A stretch of DNA of 64,000 nt, taken from the NCBI GenBank assembly GCA_947488175.1, contig CANKYO010000007.1:248001-312000 (forward strand). The letters are read 5' to 3'. The position numbers and the translations under genes were made by a program. Positions within the stretch are counted from its first letter, which is position 1. Each line of letters starts with the position of its first letter. The notes beneath the pieces are model-generated. The model had not been told where the DNA came from. It saw nothing but the letters and a program-made list of their open reading frames with translations, and ran no database searches. The DNA comes from an uncultured Paracoccaceae bacterium. Its GTDB lineage: Bacteria > Pseudomonadota > Alphaproteobacteria > Rhodobacterales > Rhodobacteraceae. Shown here piece after piece: positions 61,755-64,000 of the stretch.

Positions 61755-63119
61755 ATGCCCGGTAACCTGACCTTCGATGATCTCAAAGCCCGTGTCAGCG
61801 ATGGCAGTATCGACACCGTCCTGACCTGCTTTGTGGATATGCAGGGGCGACTGATGGGCAAGCGCTTTCACGCCGTCAACTTTGTCGAAACCTCGTTCAA
61901 GGAAACCCATTGCTGCAACTACCTGCTGGCCACCGATCTGGAGATGGCGACGCCTGACGGCTATGCCGCCACAAGCTGGCAAAAGGGCTATGGCGATTAC
62001 ATCATGGCCCCGGATCTGAGCACCCTGCGGCTCACGCCGTGGCTGGAAGGCACCGCGATGGTGCTCTGCGATATCCTTGATCATCATACCCACACACCCG
62101 TGCCACACGATCCCCGTGCCGTCCTGAAAAAGCAGGTCGCACGGCTCAAGGACATGGGCTTTGACGCCATGATGGCGACCGAACTTGAGTTCTTCCTGTT
62201 CGAAAAATCCTTTGACGAGATCCGCAAGGACGGCTTTCGCGATCTGATGCCGATCAGCGGTTACAACGAAGACTACCACATTCTGCAGACCACGAAGGAA
62301 GAACACGTGATGCGCCCGATCCGCAATCACCTGTTCGCTGCCGGTCTGCCTATTGAAAACACCAAAGGTGAGGCCGAGACGGGGCAGGAGGAGTTGAACA
62401 TCCGCTACGCCCCGGCCCTTGACTGCGCCGACCATCACAGCATCGCCAAGAACGCGATCAAGGAAATCGCCTGGGCCCATGGCCGCGCCGCGACATTCCT
62501 GCCGAAATGGCATCACGACCGGGTCGGCAGTTCATCCCACGTGCATCAGTCGCTATGGAAGGACGGCGAACCTGCGTTTTATGAAGGTGATGCGGACCTC
62601 GGCATGTCCGACCTGATGAAACACTATATGGCCGGGCTGATCGCCTACGCGCCCGATTACACGTTCTTTCTGGCCCCCTACATCAACAGCTACAAACGGT
62701 TCGCCAAGGGCACATTTGCGCCCACCAAAACCGTCTGGTCCGTCGATAACCGCACCGCCGGTTTCCGCCTGTGTGGCGATGGCACCAAAGGCGTGCGTGT
62801 CGAATGCCGCATCGGCGGGTCCGACCTGAACCCCTATCTGGCGCAGGCCGCCATGCTGGCAGCCGGCATCAAGGGGATCGAGGACAAGATGGACCTCGCC
62901 CCACCCACCAAAGGCGACGTTTACGAAGACGCTAAGGCGGCGGATATTCCCCAGACCTTGCGCGCCGCGACCGAGACTTTGCGCAACTCGACATTCCTGC
63001 GCGACGCCATGGGCGACGATGTGATCGACCATTACACCCGCTGCGCCGAATGGGAGCAGGAAGAATTTGACCGCGTCGTCACCGACTGGGAAATTGCGCG
63101 GGGGTTCGAGCGGGCATGA
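61755..63119 (+). CDS. glutamine-synthetase-like gamma-glutamyl ligase
   Basis: 454 residues. N-terminal beta-grasp (CFVDMQGRLMGKRFH) and catalytic domain with ELEFFLF, EAETGQEELNIRY, SSSHVHQSLW, INSYKRF and NRTAGFRL. This is the type of GS homologue (PuuA/IpuC/GlnT-like) that often ligates glutamate to an amine rather than ammonia. Its company (TRAP importer, amidohydrolase, aldehyde dehydrogenase) supports an amine-catabolic role. ATG follows AAAGGAAAA. Confidence 0.88.
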   Translation: MPGNLTFDDLKARVSDGSIDTVLTCFVDMQGRLMGKRFHAVNFVETSFKETHCCNYLLATDLEMATPDGYAATSWQKGYGDYIMAPDLSTLRLTPWLEGTAMVLCDILDHHTHTPVPHDPRAVLKKQVARLKDMGFDAMMATELEFFLFEKSFDEIRKDGFRDLMPISGYNEDYHILQTTKEEHVMRPIRNHLFAAGLPIENTKGEAETGQEELNIRYAPALDCADHHSIAKNAIKEIAWAHGRAATFLPKWHHDRVGSSSHVHQSLWKDGEPAFYEGDADLGMSDLMKHYMAGLIAYAPDYTFFLAPYINSYKRFAKGTFAPTKTVWSVDNRTAGFRLCGDGTKGVRVECRIGGSDLNPYLAQAAMLAAGIKGIEDKMDLAPPTKGDVYEDAKAADIPQTLRAATETLRNSTFLRDAMGDDVIDHYTRCAEWEQEEFDRVVTDWEIARGFERA

Positions 63120-63496
63120 AGGTCCATCGCGCAACACCTTCGCTGCCCGTGGATGATCTCAATGCCGCTCGCGAATTTGCCGAGACGTGTTTGGGGTTCA
63201 GAACCCTGTCTCAAGACGACAGCCACGTGCTGTGCAGTCGGGACGCGGCGTTTATCCGCTTTATCAACGCCGCGCCTGATGCGGATATGGCGGATGAGGC
63301 GCGTCAACTGGTGCTGTATCTTGATGTAGACGACGTCGATGCCTTTTGGGCGGCCAAGCGCGCGGCTCTTAAAGCACTGCCAAAAGGGCGGGTGCGGGAG
63401 CCGTTTGATCAACCGTATGGGCAGCGCGAACTGCATGTGATTCACGGGCCCTTTCTCTTCATTCTGGGTCACCCATTGTCAAAGGAACAAACATGA
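63116..63496 (+). CDS. VOC-family (glyoxalase-like) protein
   Basis: 126 residues, one VOC fold: HRATPSLPVDDLNAAREFAETCLGF at the start, LVLYLDVDDVDAFW, ELHVIHGPFLFILGHP at the end. A His and a Glu in the last strand may hold a metal. Overlaps both neighbours (ATGA). Its reaction is unknown; bleomycin-resistance-like VOC proteins are common here. Confidence 0.85.
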   Translation: MKVHRATPSLPVDDLNAAREFAETCLGFRTLSQDDSHVLCSRDAAFIRFINAAPDADMADEARQLVLYLDVDDVDAFWAAKRAALKALPKGRVREPFDQPYGQRELHVIHGPFLFILGHPLSKEQT

Positions 63497-64000
63497 TCCG
63501 CTGTGTCTCCCCCATTGACGGCTCGGCCTACGCCGAGCGCGAAACGCTTGCACCGGATCAGGGGAAGGCCGCCGTCGTGCGCGCCAAAGTCGCGCAGCCC
63601 GCATGGGCTGCCCGCCCGCTGGCCGAGCGTATTGCACTGGTGCAGGCCGGTGTCGCCCGCGTTGGTGAAATGAACGATGACATCGTGCCTGAACTCGCCC
63701 ACCAGATGGGTCGCCCGATCCGCTACGGCGGTGAATTTGGCGGGTTCAACGAACGCGCCACCTATATGGCGCGGATCGCGGACGACGCGATGGCAGATAT
63801 CACGGTCGAGGATAGCGAGCATTTCAGGCGCGTTATCAAACGGGTGCCGCACGGCGTCGTTCTGGTTGTGGCCCCGTGGAATTACCCTTACATGACCGCG
63901 ATCAACACGGTCGCCCCCGCCCTGATCGCGGGCAATACGGTCATGCTGAAACATGCCTCGCAAACGCCGCTGGTCGGTGAACGGATGGCGCAGGCGTTCC
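63493..64000 (+). CDS. aldehyde dehydrogenase, truncated by window end
   Basis: The first 169 codons of an NAD(P)-dependent aldehyde dehydrogenase, running off the window. Seen: MIRCVSPIDGSAY, RVPHGVVLVVAPWNYPY (the NAD-binding PWNYP motif), NTVAPALIAGNTVMLKHASQTPL. The catalytic Cys and Glu lie beyond the end. It would oxidise the aldehyde produced in this operon. ATG overlaps the VOC stop. Confidence 0.92.
   Translation, partial: MIRCVSPIDGSAYAERETLAPDQGKAAVVRAKVAQPAWAARPLAERIALVQAGVARVGEMNDDIVPELAHQMGRPIRYGGEFGGFNERATYMARIADDAMADITVEDSEHFRRVIKRVPHGVVLVVAPWNYPYMTAINTVAPALIAGNTVMLKHASQTPLVGERMAQAF

Overview
The window looks like a chromosomal segment of a marine alphaproteobacterium of the Rhodobacterales (Roseobacter group). 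This is inferred from the protein families and their neighbourhoods: a PhyR-NepR-EcfG general stress switch, an iron-sulfur (CryB-type) photolyase, an ActP-like symporter/DUF4212/acs acetate block, TRAP transporters and the mre-mrdA-rodA operon followed by a ghrA-like gene. Genes are dense, often overlap by 1-8 bases, and are GC-rich. I saw no rRNA, tRNA, CRISPR array or intact insertion sequence.

Layout. 0.1-10.3 kb: cold-shock protein, dodecin, a SRAP-family protein lacking its catalytic Cys2, a TesA-like esterase divergent from a YbbA/YbbP-type ABC system, a GGCT-like protein, a MATE exporter, gltX, and a Tat-exported metallo-beta-lactamase-fold protein. 10.4-19.9 kb: two paralogous membrane proteins flanking a secreted esterase, nadE, a secreted protein of 18 MORN repeats, a truncated globin/ABM-monooxygenase pair divergent from an HxlR regulator, and an SDR/photolyase pair. 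19.9-29.2 kb: a structured intergenic segment, an apparent leucine attenuator in front of leuA, then mreBCD-mrdA-rodA and a hydroxyacid dehydrogenase. 29.5-38.2 kb: membrane-tethered exonuclease, DUF294 protein, sodium:solute symporter with small subunit, adk and acs, an acetate-assimilation block. 38.7-46.8 kb: a general-stress island (AI-2E-type permease, phospholipase D, PhyK-like kinase, EcfG, NepR, PhyR, Dps, DUF1328, ElaB-like, holin-like, pseudo-receiver) with three sets of overlapping, opposed EcfG-type promoters.

46.8-56.1 kb is the most unusual part. A Crp/Fnr-type regulator precedes a tight three-gene operon (ThDP enzyme, flavin amine oxidase, and a KAS III-like protein whose active-site cysteine is Phe). 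It converges with a 1,300-residue protein shaped like mammalian soluble adenylyl cyclase (two cyclase domains, a P-loop NTPase and a long helical tail). I do not recognise this as a described system. 56.1-56.9 kb shows no convincing gene. 56.9-64 kb is a catabolic operon: RpiR regulator divergent from an N-formylglutamate-amidohydrolase-family protein, TRAP dctQMP, a glutamine-synthetase-like ligase, a VOC protein and an aldehyde dehydrogenase cut by the window edge. Together these suggest uptake and gamma-glutamylation-dependent breakdown of an amine.
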